Shown here piece after piece: positions 45,455 to 54,787 of a stretch of DNA of 64,000 bases. Below the pieces are notes generated by a model. It was not told where the DNA came from. It made no database searches and worked only from the letters and a program-made list of their open reading frames with translations. Source of the DNA: Ancylobacter novellus (GTDB lineage: Bacteria > Pseudomonadota > Alphaproteobacteria > Rhizobiales > Xanthobacteraceae); assembly GCA_003241485.1 (NCBI GenBank), contig QFQD01000031.1, forward strand, positions 1 to 64,000. Reading direction: 5' to 3'. Numbering within the stretch: position 1 is the stretch's first letter; every line of letters begins with the position of its first letter. The position numbers and the translations under genes were made by a program.

Positions 45455-45599
45455 GGCGTGACCCTTTCTCACCGGCGCCCCGTTTTGGCGCCACATCTGC
45501 TCGGCGGATTGTGCGGGGGCTATCATATGCCTTAGCTACGGGCGGGGGACAATGAGCGCGCGCACGGCTGCCCTGCGCGCACCGGGGAGCGGGAACAGC

Positions 45600-46460
45600 A
45601 TGTCGACCGTGGCCGAACTCGTGGATCTGCTGGATCTGGAGACGCTGGAAGACAACGTTTTCCGCGGCCGGAACCCACCCGAATCATGGCCTTTCCGCAC
45701 GCGTGTCTTCGGCGGGCAGGTGCTGGCGCAGGCGCTGGTGGCGGCGCAGCGCACCGTCGACATCGCCGCCCATTCCATGCACGCCTATTTCCTGCTGGCG
45801 GGCGACCCGAGCGTGCCGATCCTCTACGAGGTTGAGCGGGTGCGCGACGGGCGCAGCTTCGCCACGCGGCGCACCGTCGCCATTCAGCATGGCCGGCCGA
45901 TCTTCATCATGTCGGTGTCGTTCCATCGCGAGGAGCCCGGCCTCGACCATCAGCTCGCTCTGGACGTCGAGGTGCCCGGGCCCGAGGATGTGCCCGGAGC
46001 CACGGAGCTCGCGGCCGATGTGCTCGCCGCGCTGCCCGCGCCGGTGCGCGACTATTGGCTGCGCCCGCGCCCGATCGAGCTGAAGCCGATCGGCCTAGGC
46101 GAGCGCCACGCCGTGCCCCGCCGCATGGTGTGGTTCCGCGCGGCGAGCGCACTGGCCGGCGCGCCGGAGCTGCACCGCGCCGTGCTCGCCTATGCCACCG
46201 ACATGACGCTGCTGGAGGCGACCACGGTGGTGCACGGCACAAGCGTGCTCGGCAGCCGCATCCAGGCGGCGAGCCTCGACCATGCGTTGTGGCTGCACCG
46301 CCCGTTCCGCGCCGACGACTGGCTGCTCTATGTTCAGGACAGCCCCAGCGCCTCCGGCGCGCGCGGCTTGGCCCGCGGGCTGATCTATGACCGCCAGCGG
46401 CGGCTCATCGCCTCGGTGGCGCAGGAGGGGTTGATCCGCCCCGTGGCCGAGCCCGTCTGA
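45600..46460 (+). CDS. tesB: Acyl-CoA thioesterase II
   Basis: A 286-residue double hot-dog thioesterase that hydrolyses medium and long acyl-CoAs. The N-terminal FRGRNPPESWPFRTRVFGGQ and MHAYFLLAGDPSVPILYEVE, and the C-terminal SLDHALWLHRPFRADDWLLY, are family blocks, with the catalytic Asp in the SLDHALW segment. The ATG at 45600 matches family length. Confidence 0.93.
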   Translation: MSTVAELVDLLDLETLEDNVFRGRNPPESWPFRTRVFGGQVLAQALVAAQRTVDIAAHSMHAYFLLAGDPSVPILYEVERVRDGRSFATRRTVAIQHGRPIFIMSVSFHREEPGLDHQLALDVEVPGPEDVPGATELAADVLAALPAPVRDYWLRPRPIELKPIGLGERHAVPRRMVWFRAASALAGAPELHRAVLAYATDMTLLEATTVVHGTSVLGSRIQAASLDHALWLHRPFRADDWLLYVQDSPSASGARGLARGLIYDRQRRLIASVAQEGLIRPVAEPV

Positions 46461-46553
46461 GGCATATGCCTAAAAATTAGTCGACAGATGACAGATTTTA
46501 GGCGGGCCGTAAGGTTGCCATAGTGTGCCGATCAAGAATTGTGCAGGCGGCGT

Positions 46554-46571
46554 AACGCTTCTGTGAGCGTT
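46554..46571. promoter_or_regulatory. Inverted repeat, candidate activator site for glnK
   Basis: AACGCT and AGCGTT flank six bases, about 75 bases upstream of the sigma-54-like element, a normal distance for an NtrC enhancer. The match to the NtrC consensus is weak, so this is tentative. Confidence 0.35.
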
Positions 46572-46644
46572 TTAGCGCCGGGCCTTGCCCCGCTCCCGCC
46601 GGAAAAACGGCTTCGCCCGGTCAGGAATCGTTTTTCCATAAGGG

Positions 46645-46661
46645 TTGGCACGCGAATTGAT
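46645..46661 (+). promoter_or_regulatory. Sigma-54-like promoter of glnK-amtB
   Basis: TTGGCACG, four bases, then TTGAT. It matches the -24/-12 consensus except that the -12 GC is GA. The glnK-amtB operons of alphaproteobacteria are usually under NtrC and sigma-54. Confidence 0.5.
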
Positions 46662-46772
46662 TCCTTCCGCCCGGCTTGACCGAAGGGTTTACGAAAATCC
46701 GCCTGGCCGAGTCCGACATGAAACGCCCAAGGCCCGCTGTGCGGGGTCTGGGGCCAAGCGGGGACAGGAACC

Positions 46773-47111
46773 ATGAAGATCGTCATGGCTATCATCAAGC
46801 CTTTCAAGCTTGAGGAAGTCCGGGATGCGCTCACCGGCATCGGTGTGCACGGACTGACCGTCACGGAGGTCAAGGGCTATGGTCGCCAGAAGGGCCATAC
46901 CGAGATCTATCGCGGCGCCGAATATGCGGTGAGCTTCCTGCCGAAGCTCAAGATCGAGGTCGCCGTCGCCTCCGATCAGGTGACCAAGGTCATCGACGCC
47001 ATCACGACCTCCGCGAAGACCGGCCAGATCGGCGACGGCAAGATCTTTGTCTACGCGATCGACCAGGCGGTGCGCATCCGCACCGGCGAAACCGACGCCG
47101 ACGCGCTCTGA
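46773..47111 (+). CDS. glnK: Nitrogen regulatory protein P-II (GlnK)
   Basis: A 112-residue PII signal protein: MKIVMAIIKPFKLEEVRDAL at the start, the T-loop HTEIYRGAEY with the uridylylated Tyr51 and GDGKIFVYAIDQAVRIRTGE near the C-terminus. It reports 2-oxoglutarate, ATP/ADP and nitrogen status, and binds AmtB to stop ammonium uptake. It is followed by amtB 51 bases later, the standard pair. Confidence 0.97.
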   Translation: MKIVMAIIKPFKLEEVRDALTGIGVHGLTVTEVKGYGRQKGHTEIYRGAEYAVSFLPKLKIEVAVASDQVTKVIDAITTSAKTGQIGDGKIFVYAIDQAVRIRTGETDADAL

Positions 47112-47162
47112 GCCAGCGCCCTCGATCCCGATATTTTCCGATTGCGACGGAGCATTGAACCC

Positions 47163-48527
47163 ATGACGATCAAGAAGTGGATACGCGCGGGGCTTCCCGT
47201 GCTGGCGACGACGGCGCTGGTAGCGGCCGCCGCATTCGCCCAGGACGCGCCGCAGACCGGCGCCGTGGCCACCGCCGAGGCCGCCGCCGAAGCAGTGACC
47301 GTGGACAAGGGTGACATCACCTGGATGATGATCTCGTCCATCCTGGTGCTGTTCATGACCGTGCCCGGCCTGGCGCTGTTCTATGGCGGCCTCGTGCGCG
47401 CCAAGAACATGCTCTCGGTGCTGATGCAGGTCACCGTCATCGCCGCCGTGATGATGCTGCTGTGGGTGTTCTACGGCTACTCGCTCGCCTTCACCGCGGG
47501 TAACGCCTTCATCGGCGGCTTCGAGAAGGCCTTCCTCGCCGGCGTCGGCACGGACAGCCTGGCTGATACCTTCTCGAAGGGCGTGAAGATCCCCGAATAC
47601 ATCTTCATCGTCTTCCAGATGACCTTCTCGGCCATCACCCCGGCCCTCATCATCGGCGCCTTCGCCGAGCGCATGAAGTTCTCGGCCATCGTGCTGTTCT
47701 CGATCCTGTGGGTGACCTTCATCTACTACCCGATCGCGCACATGGTGTGGTTCTCGGAAGGCCTGCTGTTCGCCCTCGGCGCGCTCGACTTCGCCGGCGG
47801 CACCGTCGTGCACATCAATGCCGGTATTGCGGGCCTCGTGGGCTGCATCATCATCGGCAAGCGCACGGGTTACGGCAAGGAACTGATGCCTCCCCACTCG
47901 CTGCCCTTCGCCATGGTCGGCGCCAGCGTCCTGTGGGTCGGCTGGTTCGGCTTCAACGCCGGCTCCAACCTCGAAGCCAATGCCGGCACCACGCTCGCCG
48001 TCATCAACACCTTCGTCGCCACCGCCGGCGCGATTGTTGGCTGGTCGCTCATCGAGTGGCTCGCCAAGGGCAAGCCGTCCATGCTGGGCGCCATCTCGGG
48101 CATGGTCGCGGGTCTCGTCGCCATCACCCCGGCGGCCGGCCTGTCGGGCCCGCTCGGCGCGATCGTGCTCGGCTTCGTCGCCTCGATCATCTGCTTCTTC
48201 TTCTGCACCACCGTGAAGAACGCGCTCGGCTATGACGACAGCCTTGACGTGTTCGGCGTCCACGGCGTTGGCGGCATCGTCGGCGCCATCGGCACCGGCG
48301 TCGTCGTGGCTCCGGCCCTCGGCGGTCCCGGCATTGCCGACTTCGAGATGGGCCACCAGGTGTGGGTGCAGATCCAGGCCGTGCTGCTCACCCTCGTGTG
48401 GGGCGGCGTCGGTTCGGCGATCCTGTACTACATCGTCAACATCATCGTCGGCCTGCGCCCGTCGGTGGAGAAGGAGCGCGAGGGTCTCGACATCGTCGAG
48501 CACGGCGAGCGCGCCTATCACAGCTGA
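47163..48527 (+). CDS. amtB: Ammonium transporter
   Basis: A 454-residue Amt protein with a cleavable signal (MTIKKWIRAGLPVLATTALV, cleavage near AFA) and about eleven membrane helices. The twin histidines of the pore are in PIAHMVWF and DVFGVHGVGG; PGLALFYGGLVRAKN and GKRTGYGKELMPPHSLPFAM are signature blocks. The cytoplasmic tail ends in EHGERAYHS. It is controlled by GlnK. A strong terminator follows. Confidence 0.97.
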   Translation: MTIKKWIRAGLPVLATTALVAAAAFAQDAPQTGAVATAEAAAEAVTVDKGDITWMMISSILVLFMTVPGLALFYGGLVRAKNMLSVLMQVTVIAAVMMLLWVFYGYSLAFTAGNAFIGGFEKAFLAGVGTDSLADTFSKGVKIPEYIFIVFQMTFSAITPALIIGAFAERMKFSAIVLFSILWVTFIYYPIAHMVWFSEGLLFALGALDFAGGTVVHINAGIAGLVGCIIIGKRTGYGKELMPPHSLPFAMVGASVLWVGWFGFNAGSNLEANAGTTLAVINTFVATAGAIVGWSLIEWLAKGKPSMLGAISGMVAGLVAITPAAGLSGPLGAIVLGFVASIICFFFCTTVKNALGYDDSLDVFGVHGVGGIVGAIGTGVVVAPALGGPGIADFEMGHQVWVQIQAVLLTLVWGGVGSAILYYIVNIIVGLRPSVEKEREGLDIVEHGERAYHS

Positions 48528-48606
48528 TCGATCATCGACCGGCGCGGCGGGGCGTCTGCTCTCCGCGCCGGTCTCGCCTTCCCGCAGCCTCCCGCTGCCT
48601 TCTCGG

Positions 48607-48638
48607 ACCCCGGCCTTGTGCCGGGGTTCTTTTGTTTT
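48607..48638 (+). terminator. Rho-independent terminator after amtB
   Basis: An 8-bp stem (ACCCCGGC / GCCGGGGT) with loop CTTGT is followed by TCTTTTGTTTT. Confidence 0.88.
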
Positions 48639-48805
48639 GGGGCGCCGTCCGGCGGCCGGGATGCGCCGATCGGAGCCGCCTTTTCCCTGCCATGGTTAAG
48701 GCCGCCTTTACCGCAGGCCTCCTAGAGTTAAGGCGAGGGCTGCATTCCGTGGCCTGCGGCGAGACGTTTCCCGTGCCTGAAAGCGCTCTGACGAACGAGA
48801 TCCGT

Positions 48806-50023
48806 ATGGCCCCCGTGCCGGCAGTCGATGCCGGCCCCGCCGCGCGTTCGCCGTTCGTGCGTCTCACCGAACTGCTGGCCGGTGTGACGCCCGCCAAACC
48901 GCCCCTGAGCCTTGCCGTGGGCGAGCCGCGCCACGCGCCGCCCGCCTTCGTCGGCGACGTGCTGGCCGCCCACCTCGACGGATTCGGCCGCTATCCCGCG
49001 GGCAAGGGCCTGCCGGAATTTCGCCGCGCCGCCGCCGACTGGTTCGCCCGCCGCTATGCGCTGCCCCGCCCTCTGGATGCCGAGCGCGAGGTGCTGGTGC
49101 TGAACGGGTCGCGCGAGGGCCTGTTCTTCGCCGCGTTGATGGCACGCCGGTTGATGTCGCCGCGCAAGCAGGCCCTGCTGCGCGGAGAGGCCCCTGCGGT
49201 CCTGCTTCCCAATCCGTTCTATGCCGCCTATGGCGCCGGCGCCGACGCCGCCGGCTGTGAGAGCGTCGACCTTCCGCTGACGGGAGGCGGGGATTTCCTG
49301 CCCGATCTCGACGCGCTCGACGGCGCCTTGCTCGACCGTGCGGTTGCCATCTATTTCGCCTCGCCGGCCAACCCGCAGGGTACCATCGCGCCGCGCGCCT
49401 ATCTCGAACGCCTCGTCGCCCTCGCCCAGGCGCATGAGGTGATGATCTTCGCCGACGAATGCTATTCGGAAATCTGGCTCGGCGACGAACCGCCGACCGG
49501 CATTCTGGAAGTCGCCGGCCGCGACTACGCCCATGTGGTGGCGTTCAACTCGCTGTCGAAGCGCTCCAGCCTGCCGGGGCTGCGTTGTGGCTTCTGCGCC
49601 GGCGATGCCCGCTTCATGGAAGCCTTCGCCGAGTTCCGCAACGTGGCCGCGCCGCAGGTGCCCGAGCCGCTGCAGCATGTCGGCATCGCCGCGCTTGGCG
49701 ACGAGGCGCATGTGATCGCCAGCCGAAACCTCTACCGTGCCAAGTTCGACATTGCCGATCGCGTGCTGGCCGGTCATTTCGACTATCGTCGGCCCGATGG
49801 CGGCTTCTTTCTCTGGCTGAACGTCGCTGCCGTCGGCGGCGGCGAGGCGGCCGCGCTCCGGCTCTGGAAGCGCGAAGGGCTGCGCACCGTGCCGGGGGGC
49901 TATCTGTGCCGGAGCGCGCCGGACGGCCGCAATCCGGGACAGGACTATCTGCGCATCGCGCTTGTGCAGGACCTCGCCACCACGGAAGCGGCACTGCCGC
50001 GTCTCGTGGCCGGCTTGTCCTGA
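48806..50023 (+). CDS. Class I/II aminotransferase (DapC-like)
   Basis: A 405-residue PLP-dependent aminotransferase. SLAVGEPRHAPPAFV near the N-terminus, YFASPANPQGT, MIFADECYSEIWL and the PLP lysine in FNSLSKRSSLPGLR are all present. The sequence resembles the succinyldiaminopimelate aminotransferase (DapC) type found beside ftsK in this order, which would feed the lysine/peptidoglycan route completed by lysA. The exact substrate is inferred. The ATG at 48806 was chosen from a much longer open frame; the region before it is not conserved. Confidence 0.85.
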   Translation: MAPVPAVDAGPAARSPFVRLTELLAGVTPAKPPLSLAVGEPRHAPPAFVGDVLAAHLDGFGRYPAGKGLPEFRRAAADWFARRYALPRPLDAEREVLVLNGSREGLFFAALMARRLMSPRKQALLRGEAPAVLLPNPFYAAYGAGADAAGCESVDLPLTGGGDFLPDLDALDGALLDRAVAIYFASPANPQGTIAPRAYLERLVALAQAHEVMIFADECYSEIWLGDEPPTGILEVAGRDYAHVVAFNSLSKRSSLPGLRCGFCAGDARFMEAFAEFRNVAAPQVPEPLQHVGIAALGDEAHVIASRNLYRAKFDIADRVLAGHFDYRRPDGGFFLWLNVAAVGGGEAAALRLWKREGLRTVPGGYLCRSAPDGRNPGQDYLRIALVQDLATTEAALPRLVAGLS

Positions 50024-50042
50024 CATTTCGGGGCAGGGGACC

Positions 50043-52685
50043 ATGGGTCGGCAGTCACAGACCACGATGCGGGCGCCGCGCCTGGCGGCCGATCCGATGC
50101 GCGAGCCACCACGCGCCGCACGTAACGCCGCGCCGACCGCCGGTGAAAAGCGGGCGGGCGGCAATGCGGGGCGGGCCCCCGCCAAGCGCCGGCGGACCGG
50201 CGGCCTGCTTCCGGAGGAACTCAAAGGTGCGCTGGGGCGCCGGGCCGAGGAGGCCATCGGTCTCGGTGTGCTCGCGCTCACCGGGCTGATGCTGGTCGCG
50301 CTGGCGAGCTGGTCGGCCAATGATCCCAGCCTGAGCCGCTCCAGCGCCGCCGCGCCCTCGAACTGGCTCGGCGTGCCGGGCGCCGCGATCGCCGATCTTT
50401 TGATGCAGCTGTTCGGCATCGCCGCGCTCGCGGTGGTGCTGCCCATCGGCGTCTGGGGCTGGCTGACGCTGACCCATCGCCGGCCGCGGCGCGTGCGGGC
50501 GAGGCTGATTGCGGGCGTTGCCGGCGTGGTGTTCACGGCCGGGCTTGCCGCCTGCCTGCCGAGTTTCGGCAACTGGCCGCTGCCTGTCGGTCTGGGCGGC
50601 GTGCTTGGCGAGGGCGTGCTTGCGGTGCCGGATGCGCTGCGCTCGACCTGGCTCGGCTCCTTCGACTACGCGGTGGTTGGCGCGCTGTGCCTGTTCGGCG
50701 CGGTGCTGACGCTGCCGATTGCGCTCGGCATGGGCCTGAAGAGCAGCGCGCCCGACGAACCGGATATCGCGGGCGGCGATGTCGACGACGATGAGCCCGG
50801 CCGCGTCGCCTACATCATGGGCATGCTCACGCACGGCTTCTTCTCGTTGCGGGCGCGCTTCGCCTCGGGCGCGCCGCGCCGTGTGCGCTCGATGCGTCCC
50901 CGCCCGGGTCTTGCGGCCCGGCTGCGCGGCCTGCTGCGGGGCGAGGAAGACGACGAAGAGCTCGATCGTTCGGGCCGCATGGAGCCGAATTTCGGCGGCC
51001 GCGACGAGGACATAGATTTCGACGCTGCGGGCTTTGCCAGCGACGACGCGCCTTTCGAGGAGCCGGAGGCGACGCCCGCGCCGCTGCCGGTGCGGGAAGG
51101 CCGCCGCCCGCCGCTGCGCTCGATCAAGGGCGGGCGGGCCGCGCTGGAAGAGCAGCGCCGGCGCTACATGTTGCCCAGCCTCGACCTGCTCTCGCCGCCG
51201 CCGCCGCGCACCGGCCCGGCGCTGCCGAAGGACGCGCTCGATCAGAATGCGCGCGATCTCGAAGGCGTGCTGGACGATTTCGGCGTGCGCGGGGCCATCG
51301 TCAATGCCCGCCCCGGCCCGGTGGTCACTCTGTATGAGCTGGAGCCGGCGCCCGGTATCAAGTCCAGCCGCGTGATCGGCCTTGCCGACGACATTGCCCG
51401 CTCGATGAGCGCCATCTCGGCGCGCGTCGCGGTGATTCCGGGCAAGAACGCCATCGGCATCGAACTGCCCAACCCCAAGCGGGACAAGGTGCTGCTGCGC
51501 GAGATTCTCGCGGCCAAGGATTTTGGTGAGGCGGCGCACAAGCTCGCCATCGCGCTCGGCAAGACGATCGGCGGCGAGCCGGTGATCGTCGATCTCGCCC
51601 GCATGCCGCACCTCCTGGTCGCCGGCACCACCGGCTCGGGCAAGTCGGTCGCCATCAACACCATGATCCTATCGCTGCTCTACCGGCACAAGCCGGAGCA
51701 GTGCCGGCTGATCATGATCGACCCGAAAATGCTGGAACTCTCCGTCTATGACGGCATCCCGCATCTCCTCAGCCCCGTCGTCACCGACCCGAAGAAGGCG
51801 GTGGTCGCCCTCAAATGGGCGGTGCGCGAGATGGAGGGGCGCTACAAGAAGATGTCGAAGGTCGGCGTGCGCAACATTGACGGCTTCAATGCGCGCGTGG
51901 CGGAAGCGATCGCCAAGGGCGAGCAGATCGTGCGCACCGTGCAGACAGGCTTCGACAAGGAGACGGGCGAGGCCATCTACGAGCGCGAGGAGATGGATCT
52001 CTCGCCCATCCCCTACATCGTCATCGTTGTCGACGAGATGGCCGACCTGATGATGGTCGCCGGCAAGGACATCGAAGGCGCCATCCAGCGCCTCGCGCAG
52101 ATGGCCCGCGCCGCCGGCATCCACCTCATCATGGCGACGCAGCGCCCCTCCGTCGACGTCATCACCGGCACCATCAAGGCGAACTTCCCCACCCGGATTT
52201 CCTTCCAGGTGACGTCGAAGATCGACAGCCGCACCATTCTCGGCGAGATGGGTGCCGAGCAGCTGCTGGGCCAGGGCGACATGCTCTACATGGCCGGCGG
52301 CGGGCGTATCTCGCGCGTCCATGGCCCCTTCGTCTCCGACCAGGAGGTCGAGCGCGTCGTCGAGCATCTCAAGTCGCAGGGCGCGCCCGCCTATCTCGAC
52401 GAGGTCACGGCCGATCTCGATGGCGAGGGCGAGGATGGCGCGGTCTTCGACAAGAGCGCCATGGGCGGCGGCGAAGAGGGCGGCGATCTCTATTCGCAGG
52501 CCGTGGCGGTGGTGATGCGCGACAAGAAGTGCTCCACCTCCTACATCCAGCGCCGGCTGCAGATCGGCTATAACCGCGCCGCCTCGCTGGTCGAGCGCAT
52601 GGAGAAGGAAGGGCTCGTCGGGCCGGCCAACCATGCCGGCAAGCGCGAGATCCTGACCGAGACCGACGACGGCGAGAACTACTGA
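50043..52685 (+). CDS. ftsK: DNA translocase FtsK
   Basis: An 880-residue divisome motor. Four hydrophobic segments lie in about residues 70-240, and a linker of about 150 residues rich in Arg, Glu and Pro follows. The RecA-like motor has Walker A GTTGSGKSVAIN and Walker B IPYIVIVVDEMADLMMV. The C-terminal gamma winged helix (SYIQRRLQIGYNRAASLVER) reads KOPS sites. FtsK clears DNA from the septum and activates XerCD at dif. It starts 20 bases after the aminotransferase gene. Confidence 0.96.
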   Translation: MGRQSQTTMRAPRLAADPMREPPRAARNAAPTAGEKRAGGNAGRAPAKRRRTGGLLPEELKGALGRRAEEAIGLGVLALTGLMLVALASWSANDPSLSRSSAAAPSNWLGVPGAAIADLLMQLFGIAALAVVLPIGVWGWLTLTHRRPRRVRARLIAGVAGVVFTAGLAACLPSFGNWPLPVGLGGVLGEGVLAVPDALRSTWLGSFDYAVVGALCLFGAVLTLPIALGMGLKSSAPDEPDIAGGDVDDDEPGRVAYIMGMLTHGFFSLRARFASGAPRRVRSMRPRPGLAARLRGLLRGEEDDEELDRSGRMEPNFGGRDEDIDFDAAGFASDDAPFEEPEATPAPLPVREGRRPPLRSIKGGRAALEEQRRRYMLPSLDLLSPPPPRTGPALPKDALDQNARDLEGVLDDFGVRGAIVNARPGPVVTLYELEPAPGIKSSRVIGLADDIARSMSAISARVAVIPGKNAIGIELPNPKRDKVLLREILAAKDFGEAAHKLAIALGKTIGGEPVIVDLARMPHLLVAGTTGSGKSVAINTMILSLLYRHKPEQCRLIMIDPKMLELSVYDGIPHLLSPVVTDPKKAVVALKWAVREMEGRYKKMSKVGVRNIDGFNARVAEAIAKGEQIVRTVQTGFDKETGEAIYEREEMDLSPIPYIVIVVDEMADLMMVAGKDIEGAIQRLAQMARAAGIHLIMATQRPSVDVITGTIKANFPTRISFQVTSKIDSRTILGEMGAEQLLGQGDMLYMAGGGRISRVHGPFVSDQEVERVVEHLKSQGAPAYLDEVTADLDGEGEDGAVFDKSAMGGGEEGGDLYSQAVAVVMRDKKCSTSYIQRRLQIGYNRAASLVERMEKEGLVGPANHAGKREILTETDDGENY

Positions 52686-52822
52686 GGTGACGTCGCGTTC
52701 ACGCGGTTGCGCGCGGGTGCGACACAGGATCGCCACAGCGTCGCGTTAGCTGCGATGATCGACGCCGAAATTCGCCCAGGGCGCTTCTGTCCGCTGCCCG
52801 ACGCCGTGCCACGAGAGGCTTC

Positions 52823-53539
52823 ATGCGCCATCAGATTGCCACCCGCGCCGCTTCCCTCGCTTTCGCCGCGCTCTGCACTGTCGCAGTGACGGCGAGCGCC
52901 TACGCGCAGGTGCCGGCCCCGCCATTTGCCCCGCCCAAGAAGCCCGCTGCCGCGGCGTCGTCGGGGGCCGCCGACCCGAATATTCAGGTCGCCGCCGCGT
53001 CCGGCCAGCGCGCGGCCGCCGCCACGGTCCAGCGCATCAATGACTACTTCAACAGCTTCAAGGCGATGACCGGCAATTTCGTGCAGGTCGATCCGGATGG
53101 CACACGGCGCGAGGGCGATTTCTACCTGCTCAAGCCCGGCCGCGTGCTGTTCGAATACGCCCCGCCGAGCCCGATCGAGCTGGTCGCCGACGGCCGCTCC
53201 GTCGCGGTGCGCGACAAGCGGCTGAAAACGCAGGACATCACCCCGCTTTCCGCGACGCCGCTGCGCTTCCTGCTGTCGGAGAACATGGACCTTGCCCGCA
53301 ATGCCAATGTGACCGGCGTCTATCAGGACGACGTCTTCGCCACGGTGGTGATCGAGGAAAAGCAGGCCATGGTCGGCACCTATCGGCTGATGATCATGTT
53401 CGACGCCAAGACGATGCAGCTGAAGCAGTGGACCGTCACCGACCCGCAGGGCTACGACACCACGGTCGCGCTCTCCAACCTGAACACCAGCGAGCGCCCC
53501 GACCCGATGCTGCGCGGAAATCCGCGACGGGAAATATGA
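52823..53539 (+). CDS. lolA: Outer-membrane lipoprotein carrier LolA
   Basis: A 238-residue periplasmic chaperone with a signal peptide (cleavage at AYA-QV). INDYFNSFKAMTGNFVQVDP starts the LolA fold, with FYLLKPGRVLFEYAPPSPIE and LKQWTVTDPQGYDTTVALSN following. LolA ferries lipoproteins from LolCDE to the outer membrane. The ftsK-lolA-xth order is typical of the order. An ATGA overlap at its stop links it to a possible start for xth. Confidence 0.93.
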   Translation: MRHQIATRAASLAFAALCTVAVTASAYAQVPAPPFAPPKKPAAAASSGAADPNIQVAAASGQRAAAATVQRINDYFNSFKAMTGNFVQVDPDGTRREGDFYLLKPGRVLFEYAPPSPIELVADGRSVAVRDKRLKTQDITPLSATPLRFLLSENMDLARNANVTGVYQDDVFATVVIEEKQAMVGTYRLMIMFDAKTMQLKQWTVTDPQGYDTTVALSNLNTSERPDPMLRGNPRREI

Positions 53540-53628
53540 GGCGACGCAGAGCGTTCACCTCGGCCACGACATGCTCTAGGGTCGCGGGCGAATCCTCAGA
53601 CGTCCTTCCAGCACAGGTTTCCCCGCCC

Positions 53629-54421
53629 TTGCCGCTGACCATCGCCACCTGGAACATCAACTCGGTGCGCCTGCGCATCGAGCTCGTCGGAAAGCTCGCG
53701 GCCGAACTCCAGCCCGACGTCATCTGCCCGCTTTCCGCTGAAGGACGCGGCCAAATTCGGCTATCCCCATGCCGCGATCCACGGCCAGAAGGGCTATCAC
53801 GGCGTCGCCATCCTCTCGAAGCGGCCCTTCGAGGCGGTGAGCCGGCAGGGCTTCTGCGACATGGGCGATGCGCGCCACATCTCCGTCGTGCTCGGTCGCG
53901 AGGCGGGGCTCGCGGCGCCGCTGACCATCCACAATTTCTACATTCCGGCCGGCGGCGACATTCCCGACCCGGCGGTGAACGAGAAGTTCCGGCACAAGCT
54001 CGCCTTCCTCGACGAGGCGACGGCGTGGGAGCATCTGCACCCGCAGGACCCGGCGGCGCGCTCGGTGCTGGTCGGCGATCTCAACATCGCCCCGCTGGAG
54101 GCCGATGTGTGGAGCCACAAGCAGCTGCTCGATGTGGTCAGCCACACGCCGGTCGAGGTGGAGCGGCTCGCCCGCCTGCAGGCGGCGGGACGCTGGGTCG
54201 ACGTGATGCGAAATTTCATTCCGCCGGACGAGAAGCTCTACACGTGGTGGAGCTACCGCGCGGCCGACTGGGAAGCGTCCAATCGCGGCCGCCGGCTGGA
54301 CCATGTCTGGGCAACGCCGGCGCTGGCGCCGACGGCGCGGGCCATGACCGTGCTGCGCGAGGCGCGTGGCTGGGAGCGCCCTTCCGACCACGTTCCGGTG
54401 GCCGTAACGTTCGACGCGTAA
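53629..54421 (+). pseudogene. xth: Exodeoxyribonuclease III, frameshifted by a 26-base deletion
   Basis: A DNA repair nuclease gene (AP endonuclease, 3' exonuclease) in two frames. The first frame reads LTIATWNINSVRLRIELVGK then LAAELQPDVIC. The rest, FPLKDAAKFGYPHAAIHGQK and onwards, with GDLNIAPLEADVWSH, YTWWSYR and SDHVPVAVTF, is in another frame ending at 54421. Family members read VICLQETKCPDDRFPLK here, so about 26 bases are gone at 53726-53729, including the LQET metal-binding Glu. The gene cannot make a normal enzyme. An open piece from 53837 lacks the N-terminal third. Start taken as TTG 53629 by homology; ATG 53536 is the alternative. Confidence 0.88.
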
Positions 54422-54503
54422 CATATTGGCCGGCACTCGCGTTTCGCCGCCCGCCGTTATAAGTATGCGCATGCATCCTGTTGCCGCAGCCGAGGAACGC
54501 TCC

Positions 54504-54716
54504 TTGTCCCGCCGAAACCTCACCCGCTCGTCCCGAAACCTTGCCGTCGCACTGGTGCTCGGCAGTGCGTTGACGCTCGCGGGGTGCGGCGTCAAAGGCC
54601 CGCTGGAGCCGCCGCCGAATTCGCCGATGGGGCAACCCGGCCCGGATGGCAAGAAACCGAAGGACACCGGCCCGATCCGGCCGAAGACGCCCTTCATCCT
54701 CGACGGTCTGCTCTGA
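54504..54716 (+). CDS. lptM: LptM-like small lipoprotein
   Basis: A 70-residue lipoprotein with signal and lipobox LALVLGSALTLAGC-like ending (LTLAGC, Cys near residue 25 of the short form) followed by GVKGPLEPPPN, the hallmark of LptM. LptM helps mature the LptDE LPS translocon in the outer membrane. The TTG at 54504 has GAGGA six bases before it and gives a normal short signal; ATGs at 54465 and 54471 would add a leader. It precedes lysA, as usual. Confidence 0.88.
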   Translation: MSRRNLTRSSRNLAVALVLGSALTLAGCGVKGPLEPPPNSPMGQPGPDGKKPKDTGPIRPKTPFILDGLL

Positions 54717-54787
54717 GCGGCGCGCTGCGCCCGGACTGACGCGGCGCGGCCTTCGCCCGAGGGCTTGCGCCAGAAAAGGCATGCGCC

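Larger units (their letters stand above)
46461..46772. other. Gene-free interval with glnK control region
   Basis: No gene is seen in these 312 bases. A palindrome AGGCATATGCCT lies at the tesB stop (46460-46471). An AACGCT-N6-AGCGTT inverted repeat is at 46554-46571, and a sigma-54-like element is at 46645-46661 before glnK. Confidence 0.7.

Noticed and set aside
46689..48521. 610-residue His/Asp-rich frame opposite glnK-amtB
   Set aside because: It is the reverse complement of conserved genes and has the composition of an antisense frame.
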